DNA from: Pseudomonadota bacterium
GTDB taxonomy: Bacteria > Pseudomonadota > Gammaproteobacteria > Burkholderiales > Burkholderiaceae_C
Reading direction: 5' to 3'
Assembly: GCA_023390985.1 (NCBI GenBank)
Contig: JAEWBU010000337.1
Span: forward strand, 1 to 36,998
DNA length: 36,998 bases
Positions 23,216 through 30,752 of this stretch are shown here, in pieces. The translations under genes and the position numbers were made by a program. Numbering within the stretch: position 1 is the stretch's first letter; every line of letters begins with the position of its first letter. The notes under the pieces are model-generated. The model ran no database searches. It had not been told where the DNA came from and saw only the letters and a program-made list of their open reading frames with translations.

Positions 23216-24895
23216 TTACGAGAACGCGTCGTTCATCTGGCGCGCGCGCTTCATCTCCTCGGAACGCAGGTAGACGGAGGTCGTCGCGATTGAGGCGTGG
23301 CGCAAGTTATCACGGACCGTCAACAGTTCGGCGCCTTTCGACAGCGCGTGCGTCGCGTGGGTGTGGCGCATCCAATGGGGGCTGGCCCTGCGCAGCTTGG
23401 CGGCGAGCGCAGCTTGCGGCCGCTCCAGCTCCTCGCAGGCGTCCGCCATCGTATGGAACGCCCGGTGCATGATGGCCCACAAGCGGGTCGCGCTGATTCC
23501 TCTCTCGCCTGCCAACGTGGCGACCACCAACGCCTCTGGTTCCCAGCTGGCCGGCTCGAGCAAGATTCCGCGGCAGCCCAGGTAGCGCTGCAGCGCGGTG
23601 AGGCCCAGTGGGGGCAGCGCCACGTTGCCCTTCTTGGCGCCTTTGCCCACCACCCGGATCCACCAGTTGCCCGCCTCGTCCGCGGAGATGTGCCCCAACC
23701 GCACGCGAATCAACTCTCCGGGTCGCAGGCCCGTGGCGTAGCTGAAGTCCAGGAGAAAGCGCGCGCGCTCTGCGGCATCGTCCTTCCAGCCGTACGCCCG
23801 CTCAAGGTCGTTGGCCAGTGTCCGCACCAGCGTCCACTCCCCGTCCCCAAATGCGTGCGAGGTGTCGAGCACGCGGCTCTTGTCGGCTCCTCTGACCTTG
23901 ACGCCGGAAAACGGATTGGCCTGAAGGTAGCGCTGGTCCACCAGCCAACCGCACAGATTCTTCACCACCGTCAGAGCGTAGGCCACTGATGTGGCGTCCA
24001 GCTTGCCAGTGAAGGGCCGCCAGGCCCGGTCCGTGCGCTTGCGGTGGGGGCCGACCCACCGTTCCTTGGGGGTGGGGTCACGCAGGAACGAGCGGTACGC
24101 GAGCGCGTCCTCTGTCGTGAGGGAGGAGAACGGTTTTCCTAGCTGCACCACTGCCCAGAGCAGAACCCGCTCGGCTTCCTTGCGGTAGGCGCGCTTGGTG
24201 GTTTCGGCTTCGTGAAGTTCGAGCCAGGCGTGCACGGCCTCCAGGTCATTGGCCGCGGCCAGCACACACGTGTTCACAGGGGCTCGGTTGCGGCCCATGG
24301 AGCCGTCCAGATGCTGCCGTGGCACATGGCGCTCCAGTGGCAGCACGTCGCCGGCGTCGTCGCGCAGCACAAGGGCCCGTGCCCGCTCGGTGAGCTCCGG
24401 ATTGGCGGCGAAAAAGCGCTCCACGCTCTGGGCTGCCGCCTGGCCAAGTCCTGGGATGGCTTTCCACCAAGTGCGGCTGCGAGGAGCGCGCACGGTGAGG
24501 TCGGCCAGCGTGTCGATGCCGCTCGAGCGCAGCGCCTTGGCCACATTGGCCGGCAGCCACCGGCCGACCTCATCGGCGATCTGCGGTGGCGGCAGCGGCA
24601 GCTCGCGCAGCAGCTGCAGGGCGTGATCGAGCTGCTTGAGGCCCGCTGCGCCGCGGGTGGCGCTCTCCGTGACGACGCGGCCCAGGTCCTCGCGGCCGCG
24701 GATGCTGGCGTACTGCACCAGGTCGCGCCGGATCTCCCCGAGGATCTCGCGCGCCGAGCCGCCGCGCTTGACGCGCTCGGGAAGGTAGTGGCGCACCACG
24801 TCGGCGGCAGCTACGCCTTGCAGTCGTGCGCGCAGGGCCGCGACGGCGGCGGCGGCGGGAAACGGAGGATTGTGCGGACGCTTGGACGCGGGCAT
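23216..24895 (-). CDS. tyrosine recombinase with N-terminal DUF3701-like region
   Basis: ATG 24895 gives 559 aa; the frame stays open to 25099, so a longer N-terminus starting at 25017 is possible. The C-terminal catalytic residues are all present: Arg in SYATGLRPGELIRV, Lys in VVGKGAKKGNVALP, HxxR in SPHWMRHTHATHAL, His and Tyr in LRHASIATTSVYLRSEE. The N-terminal third contains a helix-hairpin-helix-like IPGLGQAAAQSVERFFAANP within a region that I take for DUF3701, found in plasmid and island integrases. A core-binding domain (VHAWLELHEAETTKRAYRKE) lies between. It is the second catalytically complete recombinase of the element and stands alone. Confidence 0.92.
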   Translation of the reverse strand: MPASKRPHNPPFPAAAAVAALRARLQGVAAADVVRHYLPERVKRGGSAREILGEIRRDLVQYASIRGREDLGRVVTESATRGAAGLKQLDHALQLLRELPLPPPQIADEVGRWLPANVAKALRSSGIDTLADLTVRAPRSRTWWKAIPGLGQAAAQSVERFFAANPELTERARALVLRDDAGDVLPLERHVPRQHLDGSMGRNRAPVNTCVLAAANDLEAVHAWLELHEAETTKRAYRKEAERVLLWAVVQLGKPFSSLTTEDALAYRSFLRDPTPKERWVGPHRKRTDRAWRPFTGKLDATSVAYALTVVKNLCGWLVDQRYLQANPFSGVKVRGADKSRVLDTSHAFGDGEWTLVRTLANDLERAYGWKDDAAERARFLLDFSYATGLRPGELIRVRLGHISADEAGNWWIRVVGKGAKKGNVALPPLGLTALQRYLGCRGILLEPASWEPEALVVATLAGERGISATRLWAIMHRAFHTMADACEELERPQAALAAKLRRASPHWMRHTHATHALSKGAELLTVRDNLRHASIATTSVYLRSEEMKRARQMNDAFS

Positions 24896-25081
24896 GTGAG
24901 TGGCCGATTCGGACTCGGAGGGAGGTGGGGTAATTGTTTGGTCGAGTTTTTGGCCGTCGTCAGCGGAGAAGCGGGCCACGGGGGCCCACCAGACCAATGA
25001 ATCACCCGTTTGCGCCATGACCAATGATTTACCGAACCGTCCTCTCGGACAGCCATTCTGGCGGAAATGCGTCACTATGTC

Positions 25082-25097
25082 GATAACAGGAGTTATC
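25082..25097. promoter_or_regulatory. perfect palindrome GATAAC-agga-GTTATC
   Basis: A 6-4-6 perfect inverted repeat in an AT-richer spot about 190 bp upstream of the recombinase ATG. AT-rich dyads are rare in this window, so it may be an operator or part of a promoter for the leftward recombinase. No convincing -10 was found. Confidence 0.35.
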
Positions 25098-25363
25098 AAA
25101 ACAAGTGCGGTTTCTGATCCGGAGGGTGCTCGAATGGAGGAACACCACTGGGCTCTTGGTGCGCCGGCGGCGCTTCAGCGCTCAAGCAGCCCGCGGATGT
25201 TGAAGGTAGAGGTCTTCCGTCCTCGACATGGACTTGTCCTTTCGCCATGTTCGCAGCAGGGGCAGTTGTCCCATACCGTCTCATAGGGTCTCACGCGCAT
25301 TCACGAGAACTGCGGCGCGACGCACGCCTTGACCAACGTCCGCGCACCCTGGACGATCGCGCA
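25098..25363. other. gene-free interval
   Basis: About 265 bp between the leftward recombinase and the rightward 177-aa gene. A minus ORF of 62 aa (25096-25284) has proline-rich, shadow-like composition. I see no other structure. Confidence 0.4.
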
Positions 25364-25897
25364 ATGCGTGGCTTTCCGGCTGTCCTCCTCAATGCAGTCC
25401 ATCACTGGGCCTGGCTCCTGCGCACAGGACTGATGGAGTTTGAGGAAACTCTCGAGCCGAACTCGGCTGTGATCGTCTGGTTCAACGACGATCTCGTGGC
25501 GCGGCCGCCGGCGGACGTCGACGCAGCGATCGAGCGAGGGCTGTTTCGAATGTTGAGGGGCGTGCCGGCCGAGCACGTCAATGCTCTCTGGCGCGGGCCC
25601 AAGGACAAGCACATGCTGATGCAACTGTTTGCGGCGAGTCTCGAGGACGGCCCCCCGATGACCGAAGACCCCCCTGCCGATCTGATCGTTCACCTTGTGG
25701 ACACGCTGCTTCCGGGGGGCAAGGCAGGCTTCGAGATTCGACTCCACTGTTCTCTGGGCACCTACGTGTCTATCACCACGCTTGCGCCAGACACGGAATC
25801 GCAGATTGAGCTGGCGCCCGATGGGGCCATCCGCGTCGACGACGAACTATCAGTCGGGAGATTCTTGCGCACAGGTGATGAAGATGATGATGATTAG
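25364..25897 (+). CDS. 177-aa protein of unknown function
   Basis: The frame is open from 25247, but the first 39 codons have no protein character; ATG 25364 (MRGFPAVLLNAVHHWAWLLR) is a better start though without a clear ribosome-binding site. Folded-looking parts are ETLEPNSAVIVWFNDDLVAR, PAEHVNALWRGPKDKHMLMQ and a beta-rich GFEIRLHCSLGTYVSITTLA. The C-terminus is strongly acidic (GDEDDDD), often seen in DNA-mimic or anti-restriction proteins, but that alone is weak evidence. It ends 59 bp before a bidirectional terminator. Confidence 0.55.
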   Translation: MRGFPAVLLNAVHHWAWLLRTGLMEFEETLEPNSAVIVWFNDDLVARPPADVDAAIERGLFRMLRGVPAEHVNALWRGPKDKHMLMQLFAASLEDGPPMTEDPPADLIVHLVDTLLPGGKAGFEIRLHCSLGTYVSITTLAPDTESQIELAPDGAIRVDDELSVGRFLRTGDEDDDD

Positions 25898-25956
25898 CCC
25901 TCGCACATTGGCGATCCAGCAGAGTCGCTTAGGTTGAAGAACTGCGCAACAAAAAA

Positions 25957-25983
25957 GCCCCAGGTGATTTCTCACGCTGGGGC
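25957..25983. terminator. bidirectional intrinsic terminator
   Basis: GCCCCAG (25957-25963) pairs with CTGGGGC (25977-25983). The minus-strand RNA ends in six U after the stem; the plus-strand RNA has UUUCUU. It serves the rightward 177-aa gene and the leftward 26002-27203 operon. Confidence 0.8.
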
Positions 25984-26001
25984 TTTCTTGGCGATGTCGC
26001 C

Positions 26002-26532
26002 TTAACGGCGCAGTTCCGGTCCGGAGACTCGGAACAAGTTGAAGGCGCGAGGCTTCTCGACCATGGCGCCGGACAGCATCTCACGCACGCGGGGGTCTTG
26101 CCACTCGAGCGACACATCATCCGTGGCCCAGGAGGATCCAGGACGCGGCGTTCGCTTCTGCGGCACCGCGGACACGCACCCGCCCTTGAACTGGATGACG
26201 GGATCTCGCCTGCCGCGCGCCTCGTTGAGCAGTCGCCGGCAACGGCGGATGTACTGCTCCGGCGATGCGTAGCCGTGATAGTGGTCCAGGTGCATCATGC
26301 CCCCTTCAAAGCTGCCTGCGACGCGGATGGCGTCTTCGATCAGGCCTTCCTCCGTACCCCAGTGCAGGGCCGACCACGAGCGAGCGCGGCGGCCGGGACC
26401 GCCGCCGCGCGAGATCTCGTAGCTGCGGCTGTCGCCCGTTTGCGCCGCGATCAGGTAGGTGTCCTGGTCGAGGCCGGTCAGGGTCGAAGGCAGTGTCATG
26501 CCCACGGCGTGGTAGATGATTGTGGAGCTCAT
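26002..26532 (-). CDS. 176-aa protein of unknown function
   Basis: ATG 26532 overlaps the stop of the upstream gene by 4 bp (ATGA), so translation is coupled. The product begins SSTIIYHAVGMTLPSTLTGL and DQDTYLIAAQTGDSRSYEIS. The middle part has GGMMHLDHYHGYASPEQYIR followed by RRCRRLLNEARGRRDPVIQF. It is soluble and histidine-rich in the centre. I do not know the family. It is the last gene of a two-gene unit under composite promoter copy b, ended by the terminator 19 bp after the stop. Confidence 0.7.
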   Translation of the reverse strand: MSSTIIYHAVGMTLPSTLTGLDQDTYLIAAQTGDSRSYEISRGGGPGRRARSWSALHWGTEEGLIEDAIRVAGSFEGGMMHLDHYHGYASPEQYIRRCRRLLNEARGRRDPVIQFKGGCVSAVPQKRTPRPGSSWATDDVSLEWQDPRVREMLSGAMVEKPRAFNLFRVSGPELRR

Positions 26533-27203
26533 GCAGCCTCCGCGAAGAGGTCGCCGTTGACCGTACTGAGCGCCGGCGCCGCGGCTGCGCCTTCCTCGCC
26601 AGCGAAGGCGGAAGACTTGGCCTCGTCCACCTGGAGGCGGTACGTCCTGCCCAGCGCCGGGTTGTTGAACTGCTCCTGGTCCCAGTACACGCCCGTCAGC
26701 TGCGCGGCCAGCAAGAGGTGATCGAGCCGGTCCAGCGGGATGATCCAGCTGCTGATGGCGTCGTCACCGCCCACAAAGAGCGGCGACGCGAACCATGCTG
26801 CGGACTCCTCGTCCTTGCGGCACACCGGCGTCGGCAGCATCGCGTGCATGACAGGCGTGATGCCCGAGGCATTCAGCTTGTCCAGAGAGTGCCGCTGTTT
26901 GTCGGCCTCTCGCCAGAGTCCCAGGTACTTCTCGGCGGGGAGCCGACGGCCGTTGGCCAGGAGGCGGCCGAACTCGGCTTCGACGACGCGGTAGTCGCAC
27001 AGCGTCGAGAACAGGCTGTAGCCCCATTCGGGCCGGTCGCCGATCAGGCTGTAGCGAATCGTGCCGTCCGGCTGCTCGTCGCCGACGATGAACAGTCGGG
27101 ACTCGCCGCCGAGCGGGTAGGCCTTCCGCTCGATCTCGGGGTCGGTCAGGAGGTTGGAGAAGTCCGCGATGATGCGGCGGACCTCGTTGGTGCGGTGGTT
27201 CAT
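26529..27203 (-). CDS. 224-aa protein of unknown function
   Basis: ATG 27203 follows GGGAGAAG and gives 224 aa. Segments include RRIIADFSNLLTDPEIERKA, ESRLFIVGDEQPDGTIRYSL, WGYSLFSTLCDYRVVEAEFG and SSWIIPLDRLDHLLLAAQLT. It looks soluble with mixed alpha and beta structure; no motif allows a function. It is the first gene of a two-gene leftward unit. The composite promoter lies about 130 bp upstream, leaving a leader of about that length. Confidence 0.7.
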   Translation of the reverse strand: MNHRTNEVRRIIADFSNLLTDPEIERKAYPLGGESRLFIVGDEQPDGTIRYSLIGDRPEWGYSLFSTLCDYRVVEAEFGRLLANGRRLPAEKYLGLWREADKQRHSLDKLNASGITPVMHAMLPTPVCRKDEESAAWFASPLFVGGDDAISSWIIPLDRLDHLLLAAQLTGVYWDQEQFNNPALGRTYRLQVDEAKSSAFAGEEGAAAAPALSTVNGDLFAEAA

Positions 27204-27336
27204 GGGTGAGGCTTCTCCCGTGGAAGCGAGCCCAAGAACTCGACCTCCCCTCACCGGGGAAGTAGGTTCCCAGGCGGGGTTGATGACTGGCGCGCAGCGC
27301 GCGCCGACTGCGGCGATTGATGCCGAAGACTGCGGA

Positions 27337-27379
27337 ATTGTGAGGCGCTAGTGCGCGGCCGCAAAGTTCTGCGGGTCCG
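27337..27379 (-). promoter_or_regulatory. composite promoter, copy b
   Basis: On the minus strand: box CGGACCCGCA (27379-27370), 5 nt, -35 TTGCGG (27364-27359), 16 nt, -10 CACAAT (27342-27337). It starts the 27203-26002 operon. The box is 27 bp from the stop of the upstream unit. Confidence 0.6.
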
Positions 27380-27406
27380 GCCGGCGCGCGCGCTACGGGT
27401 TCCGGC

Positions 27407-27859
27407 CTATCGCCTGGGCAGCAGGCGAAGCGCCTCCTCTTCGGCCGGCCTCAGCCACAGGCACACCGCCGGATAGACGTCGCCGCGTGCGGTGGTCACC
27501 TGATCCGACGCCACGTCCTTCAGCACTGCGCCCGCCACGGTCAGCATGCGGTCACGTGGTGTCGGCGCGCGAGCGGCAACGCTGGGCTGCTCGAAGTTCA
27601 TCTGCGCCATCAGGACCGGTTCCCCCGCCGACATGAACGAACCGCCGTCCCACTTTAAGGCGAGCGCCTGCTGTTGCCGGGCGTGCGCCTGTGCCACTTT
27701 CGCGTTCGGTTCCGTCAAGAAGCCGTCGATCTGCCTGGCGAGCTCGCGTGTGGCCGGCACAACTGGCAGTCGCATCAGGTAGTCGCGCACGTCGCTGAGA
27801 AGCTGCAGGGCGTGAGCGTGCACAAGGCGTTCGGCGGCAATGGCGTTGGGCGTCTCCAT
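27407..27859 (-). CDS. 150-aa protein of unknown function
   Basis: ATG 27859 gives 150 aa. The first 70 residues form helices (AAERLVHAHALQLLSDVRDY, ATRELARQIDGFLTEPNAKV), and the second half is mixed (MLTVAGAVLKDVASDQVTTA, VYPAVCLWLRPAEEEALRLL). No family is recognised. It is divergent from the 98-aa gene with 76 bp between the starts. No intrinsic terminator follows; the next promoter box begins 28 bp after the stop. Confidence 0.62.
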   Translation of the reverse strand: METPNAIAAERLVHAHALQLLSDVRDYLMRLPVVPATRELARQIDGFLTEPNAKVAQAHARQQQALALKWDGGSFMSAGEPVLMAQMNFEQPSVAARAPTPRDRMLTVAGAVLKDVASDQVTTARGDVYPAVCLWLRPAEEEALRLLPRR

Positions 27860-27935
27860 GAACCCGATGGTAGTGTTCCCCGGGCCAACCGGGAAAGTAG
27901 GCCTGGTGCCTGTGTGCCTGTGGCAAAGTCGCGCG

Positions 27936-28232
27936 ATGCTCCTGACGTTGAACATCGACCAGCTCGCACCTGCCAGGTATCGCGCAGTCCTCACCGACGG
28001 CAGCGTGCCGGTGACCGATAGTGAGCCCATCTTCTCTTCGATCGCGGACGCAATCCGGCAATCTGCGGAAGCGGTGCCCGAAGGGTTCGCCTACTTTATC
28101 GAGCCGCGGTTCGCTGGCGTGAGTTGCGGCACGCTGCGCCTTGCTGATGCGATGCAGAGCGAGTTCGCCGAGAACGCGGCCCGCAGCATCATCAGCGTGG
28201 TCGCCCAAATGCACGCGCTTGGCTCCCAGTAA
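27936..28232 (+). CDS. 98-aa protein of unknown function
   Basis: ATG 27936 gives 98 aa: LTLNIDQLAPARYRAVLTDG then SSIADAIRQSAEAVPEGFAY and FIEPRFAGVSCGTLRLADAM. A short beta sheet and two helices are likely. There is no known family. It is followed 33 bp later by a gene with a good ribosome-binding site but an odd start codon; the two are probably cotranscribed. Confidence 0.6.
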   Translation: MLLTLNIDQLAPARYRAVLTDGSVPVTDSEPIFSSIADAIRQSAEAVPEGFAYFIEPRFAGVSCGTLRLADAMQSEFAENAARSIISVVAQMHALGSQ

Positions 28233-28265
28233 CGGATTGGTCCAGGACCTGTTGAGGAGAACGAC

Positions 28266-28829
28266 ATCAGCGATTACCAGCATGTGCTCGACAAGGTGCT
28301 CGAAGCCGCGAACTACGGCGATGACGGGCCGGGGCCGCTGTCCACGGGCGAGAAGCTGATGGCCGCCCTGGCCCTGAATCGGCCGGACTGGCTTGCTGCC
28401 ATGAGGTACACGATCGTCGAAGCACTCGAGCGGATCGGTCCCGAGTGGCGCGCCGCTCTTCCTGCTGTGGCGCGCGCCGCCTCGGAGCAGATACAGCAGC
28501 AAGAATCGGCGCGCGAGAGCGCAGACGAGGCGCTTCACATCGCACGGTTTGCGGCGACCTCTGCCCAGACCCGCGAGCCCATCGACTGCGCAGCCCGATT
28601 GGTGACTAGCGGCAGCGCACCTGGCTACCGCGACGTGAACTTCACATTGGAACTGCAGCCGAGGAGTAGTAAGCAGAGCCTGCTAGTCGCGCTCCAATTA
28701 CAGCCGGCGGATGGCGAAGCGATCGCGCGCCACATCCACGAGGTGCACGCCTTCGCGTGGCGGCGTGGAACGCCCCTGGACGCCCAGCCCGACGAGAAGC
28801 GGCCTCGGTGGGTCGACACTCCGTTCTGA
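28266..28829 (+). CDS. 187-aa protein of unknown function, possible AUC start
   Basis: The strong site GAGGAG (28254-28259) is 6 nt before ATC 28266, giving (M)SDYQHVLDKVLEAANYG, a natural N-terminus. No ATG or TTG exists nearby in this frame; GTG 28284 is the first ordinary start and has no ribosome-binding site. So either AUC is used, as in a few bacterial genes, or the ATG has been mutated and GTG serves weakly. The body is helical, LMAALALNRPDWLAAMRYTI, EQIQQQESARESADEALHIA, ending with a beta-like NFTLELQPRSSKQSLLVALQ. The function is unknown. Confidence 0.55.
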   Translation: MSDYQHVLDKVLEAANYGDDGPGPLSTGEKLMAALALNRPDWLAAMRYTIVEALERIGPEWRAALPAVARAASEQIQQQESARESADEALHIARFAATSAQTREPIDCAARLVTSGSAPGYRDVNFTLELQPRSSKQSLLVALQLQPADGEAIARHIHEVHAFAWRRGTPLDAQPDEKRPRWVDTPF

Positions 28830-28893
28830 TCAGTTCGCGCGCCGATCGTCGGGTAGCGACGCGTTGTGCGCAGAGCGCGCCCAGAAAGAAAAA

Positions 28894-28916
28894 CGCCGCC
28901 CAGGGATTGGGCGGCG
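28894..28916 (-). terminator. intrinsic terminator of the 109-aa gene
   Basis: CGCCGCCCA (28894-28902) pairs with TGGGCGGCG (28908-28916), loop of 5 nt. The minus-strand RNA continues with a U-rich tail (TTTTTCTTTC). It is 27 bp after the stop of the leftward 109-aa gene. Confidence 0.85.
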
Positions 28917-28943
28917 CTCAGGAAGAAGAAGTCGGAGGAATGG

Positions 28944-29273
28944 TCAGGCCAGCAGCGCGGAAGCTCCGCGGGGCGCGATCGCGAGTGCCTCGTACTGGCG
29001 AGACCGGCGATTGACTTCGGCACCGAGTCCCATGCGAGTGTCCACGATGTCGCACTCGACGGCGGTGATGATCACTGCCGGGAGCTCGATGCCCAGCTTG
29101 TCCATGGCCAGCGCCTTGACCTGGGCCAGGTCCTGCTTACCGTGGCTCATGTAGTCGAGCACCTCGCTCTCGAACGAGAGGAACGGCTCGGACGCAGCCG
29201 AGTCGTAGCCGACGCAGATGTCTGCGTCGCAGTTCAACGTCGGCGAAAACATGGTGAAGGAATGGGAGGACAT
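28944..29273 (-). CDS. 109-aa protein of unknown function
   Basis: ATG 29273 follows AGGAGGTGG, a very strong ribosome-binding site at long spacing. The sequence SFTMFSPTLNCDADICVGYD, ASEPFLSFESEVLDYMSHGK, VKALAMDKLGIELPAVIITA suggests a small alpha/beta protein. No family is recognised. It is a single-gene unit with composite promoter copy c upstream and its own terminator downstream. Confidence 0.68.
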   Translation of the reverse strand: MSSHSFTMFSPTLNCDADICVGYDSAASEPFLSFESEVLDYMSHGKQDLAQVKALAMDKLGIELPAVIITAVECDIVDTRMGLGAEVNRRSRQYEALAIAPRGASALLA

Positions 29274-29402
29274 AGGTGTGCTCCACCTCCTGCGGCGTTG
29301 CCGGGAGGTATCAGGTTGAGGGGGCTGCCACGGCGCGCGGCCAGGCAGTTGGGTGAAGGACGCGACAGGCGCGTCGAACTCCATTGCGGAGGACAGGACT
29401 GC

Positions 29403-29445
29403 ATCCTCACCCATAGCGAACCTGGTGATCAAGCCGTGCGGGTCC
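29403..29445 (-). promoter_or_regulatory. composite promoter, copy c
   Basis: On the minus strand: box GGACCCGCA (29445-29437), 4 nt, -35 TTGATC (29432-29427), 18 nt, -10 GAGGAT (29408-29403). The box starts right after the U-tract of the preceding unit's terminator. It drives the 109-aa gene through a leader of about 125 nt. Confidence 0.55.
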
Positions 29446-29457
29446 AAAAAGAAAAAA

Positions 29458-29477
29458 GCCGGGGATGCTTCCCCGGC
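29458..29477 (-). terminator. intrinsic terminator of the 78-aa gene
   Basis: GCCGGGGA (29458-29465) pairs with TCCCCGGC (29470-29477), loop TGCT. The minus RNA ends in TTTTTTCTTTTT. It is 19 bp after the stop of the leftward 78-aa gene. Confidence 0.88.
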
Positions 29478-29496
29478 TTCTCCGCGTTGACGGCGA

Positions 29497-29733
29497 TCAG
29501 GCCATGGCCGGCATGGCGCCGGTGCTGGCCTTGAAGCGCCCCAGCTCGTACGCGTGGACCTTCTCCAGGATGGCGCGGCCGCGGTCGCTCAACTTGAGCT
29601 CGGCGGTCTTGTCGCCGCCCTTCAGGCGCAGATACCAGACCACGTCCTTGGCGGAAACGCCGGCCATGAGCAGGTTCTGCGGCGCGAAGGCGCCCTGGAG
29701 GGGGTAGCTGCGCTGGATGTTGTCTTTCGGCAT
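29497..29733 (-). CDS. 78-aa protein of unknown function
   Basis: ATG 29733 follows GGAGAG at good spacing. The product reads PKDNIQRSYPLQGAFAPQNL then VSAKDVVWYLRLKGGDKTAE and LKLSDRGRAILEKVHAYELG. The arrangement of helices and a short beta hairpin could be a small winged-helix or similar DNA-binding fold, but no motif settles this. It is a single-gene unit with a structured leader, a TTGCGG promoter and a terminator. Confidence 0.65.
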   Translation of the reverse strand: MPKDNIQRSYPLQGAFAPQNLLMAGVSAKDVVWYLRLKGGDKTAELKLSDRGRAILEKVHAYELGRFKASTGAMPAMA

Positions 29734-29758
29734 GGAACTCTCCACAGTGAACCGGGCA

Positions 29759-29810
29759 CGACGCCCCCTCTGCCGCCTGGCCATAGGAAAGGCCAGCACA
29801 GGGGGCGTCG
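29759..29810 (-). promoter_or_regulatory. large stem-loop in the leader of the 78-aa gene
   Basis: CGACGCCCCCT (29759-29769) pairs perfectly with AGGGGGCGTCG (29800-29810), and inside it TGGCC (29778-29782) pairs with GGCCA (29791-29795). It ends 25 nt before the start codon of the leftward gene. More hairpins lie upstream: GAGAGC/GCTCTC near 29824-29840 and GGCAC/GTGCC near 29881-29893. The leader is over 200 nt long and may be a cis-acting RNA. Confidence 0.55.
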
Positions 29811-29966
29811 CGCTTCGGTTCGGAGAGAGCCAAGCTCTCGGGTTTCGACGGTCGTCCCAGGCCGAAGCCAGGGACCGCGAGGGCACTGTGTGCCAAGCAG
29901 CACAGCGTCTTAGTTGAAGGACGTCACGAGGACGCCGAATGGCAGAAACTGCCAGACAAGGCCGCT

Positions 29967-29995
29967 ACTGTAGGGGTACGTGGCGCCGGCCGCAA
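29967..29995 (-). promoter_or_regulatory. promoter of the 78-aa gene (related to the composite family)
   Basis: On the minus strand -35 TTGCGG (29995-29990), 17 nt, -10 TACAGT (29972-29967). A CGGCCCGCC sequence upstream (30013-30005) resembles the GGACCCGCA box, but is 5-6 nt too far. Confidence 0.5.
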
Positions 29996-30021
29996 GTAGG
30001 TTCAGGCGGGCCGAAAAGACG

Positions 30022-30043
30022 AAAGCCGCCCGAAGGCGGCTTT
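30022..30043. terminator. intrinsic terminator of membrane module A
   Basis: GCCGCC and GGCGGC pair around CGAA, extended by AAA/TTT on both sides. It is 26 bp after the stop of mini gene A and also has a U-run on the plus strand. Confidence 0.82.
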
Positions 30044-30068
30044 CTGGTGTTGATGATGGTGGGTGGCG

Positions 30069-30206
30069 TCAGTCGGCGCTCTCGTTGCGGGCGTGCACCT
30101 CCCGGCGAGCCTTGTCGGCCTCACGGCCAATCCAAAGGCAAATCGCCCCGAAGATCAGGAGGGCGAGACCGTACCAGGTAGCGATGCTGCTCACGTTCAA
30201 GTCCAC
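30069..30206 (-). CDS. 45-aa single-helix membrane peptide (mini protein A)
   Basis: GTG 30206 has an excellent ribosome-binding site (GGAGG, 6 nt spacing) located in the end of the upstream gene, and the two frames overlap by 10 bp. The product starts (M)DLNVSSIATWYG, has one membrane helix LALLIFGAICLWIG and a charged tail READKARREVHARNESAD. Its own promoter (30222-30250) lies in the end of the upstream gene. It resembles mini protein B at 32129-32248 in length, start codon, GLW/CLW-I-R helix end, promoter and terminator distance. One-helix peptides of this size include type I toxins, phage-type spanin or holin-like parts and regulators of membrane proteins; none can be chosen from sequence. 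Confidence 0.72.
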   Translation of the reverse strand: MDLNVSSIATWYGLALLIFGAICLWIGREADKARREVHARNESAD

Positions 30207-30721
30207 GGTTTTCCTCCATGCATTTTAGGGACGCGTCTGCGAACCTTCAAGGCGCTTCCTGACCGGGCCGGCGAGTAGCCGCGCGCCTTACGCTCGGACC
30301 TGCGCCTGGAAGGCGAGATCTTGCGCGTGCTGGCGGCGCCGAGCACCTGAGTGACGATGGACCGCACAGTGCCGGCGGTGCGCCGGTGCCGTTGCTTGTC
30401 CTCCTCCTTCTCCAGCTCGGTGACCAGCCGCAGAAGGCGGATGACCAGCAGCCAGGAGACAAGGCCCCAGGCAACGGAAAGCAGCAGCGTCTGCTGGTCG
30501 TTGAGACCGAGCACCGCGCCAACCGCCGTTCCAAGGGAACCCAGGCTGATGACAAGGTCGACCAGCTTCTCGACGTGCATCCGGGACCGCAGCGCCGCCC
30601 GAAGCGGCTCGGCGAAGTGGCGCACCAGTGCGCGCCGCAACGCCTCGCGGGAGCTGGAAGAAAGCAACAGCACCAGCCCGAGGGCCGGCGCCACCATCAC
30701 CAAGGCGTTCAGGACGTTCAT
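30197..30721 (-). CDS. membrane protein of module A, 174 aa
   Basis: ATG 30721 follows CCAAGGAGAGC and gives 174 aa. Predicted membrane segments are MVAPALGLVLLLS at 8-22, VDLVISLGSLGTAVGAVLGL at 54-73 and LLLSVAWGLVSWLLVIRLLR at 79-98, followed by a long basic tail (ELEKEEDKQRHRRTAGTVRS). A cytoplasmic or periplasmic segment REALRRALVRHFAEPLRAAL ends in RSRMHV. The 130-aa protein at 32318-32710 has the same plan and a similar PVRSALKSRAHV block, so the two are diverged paralogues. The last codons contain the promoter and ribosome-binding site of mini gene A. The function is unknown. Confidence 0.72.
   Translation of the reverse strand: MNVLNALVMVAPALGLVLLLSSSSREALRRALVRHFAEPLRAALRSRMHVEKLVDLVISLGSLGTAVGAVLGLNDQQTLLLSVAWGLVSWLLVIRLLRLVTELEKEEDKQRHRRTAGTVRSIVTQVLGAASTRKISPSRRRSERKARGYSPARSGSALKVRRRVPKMHGGKPWT
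30222..30250 (-). promoter_or_regulatory. dedicated promoter of mini gene A
   Basis: On the minus strand -35 TTGAAG (30250-30245), 17 nt, -10 TAAAAT (30227-30222), the best sigma-70-type -10 in the region. It is embedded in the 3' end of the upstream coding sequence. The RNA would start about 8 nt before the GTG, just including GGAGG. Confidence 0.6.
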
Positions 30722-30752
30722 GTCCGCTCTCCTTGGTCAGTGAGTTGTTGGA

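Noticed and set aside
27297..27406. Small gene in the gap before the composite promoter b
   Set aside because: Only short frames, dominated by GCGC runs; the promoter motif explains the conserved part.
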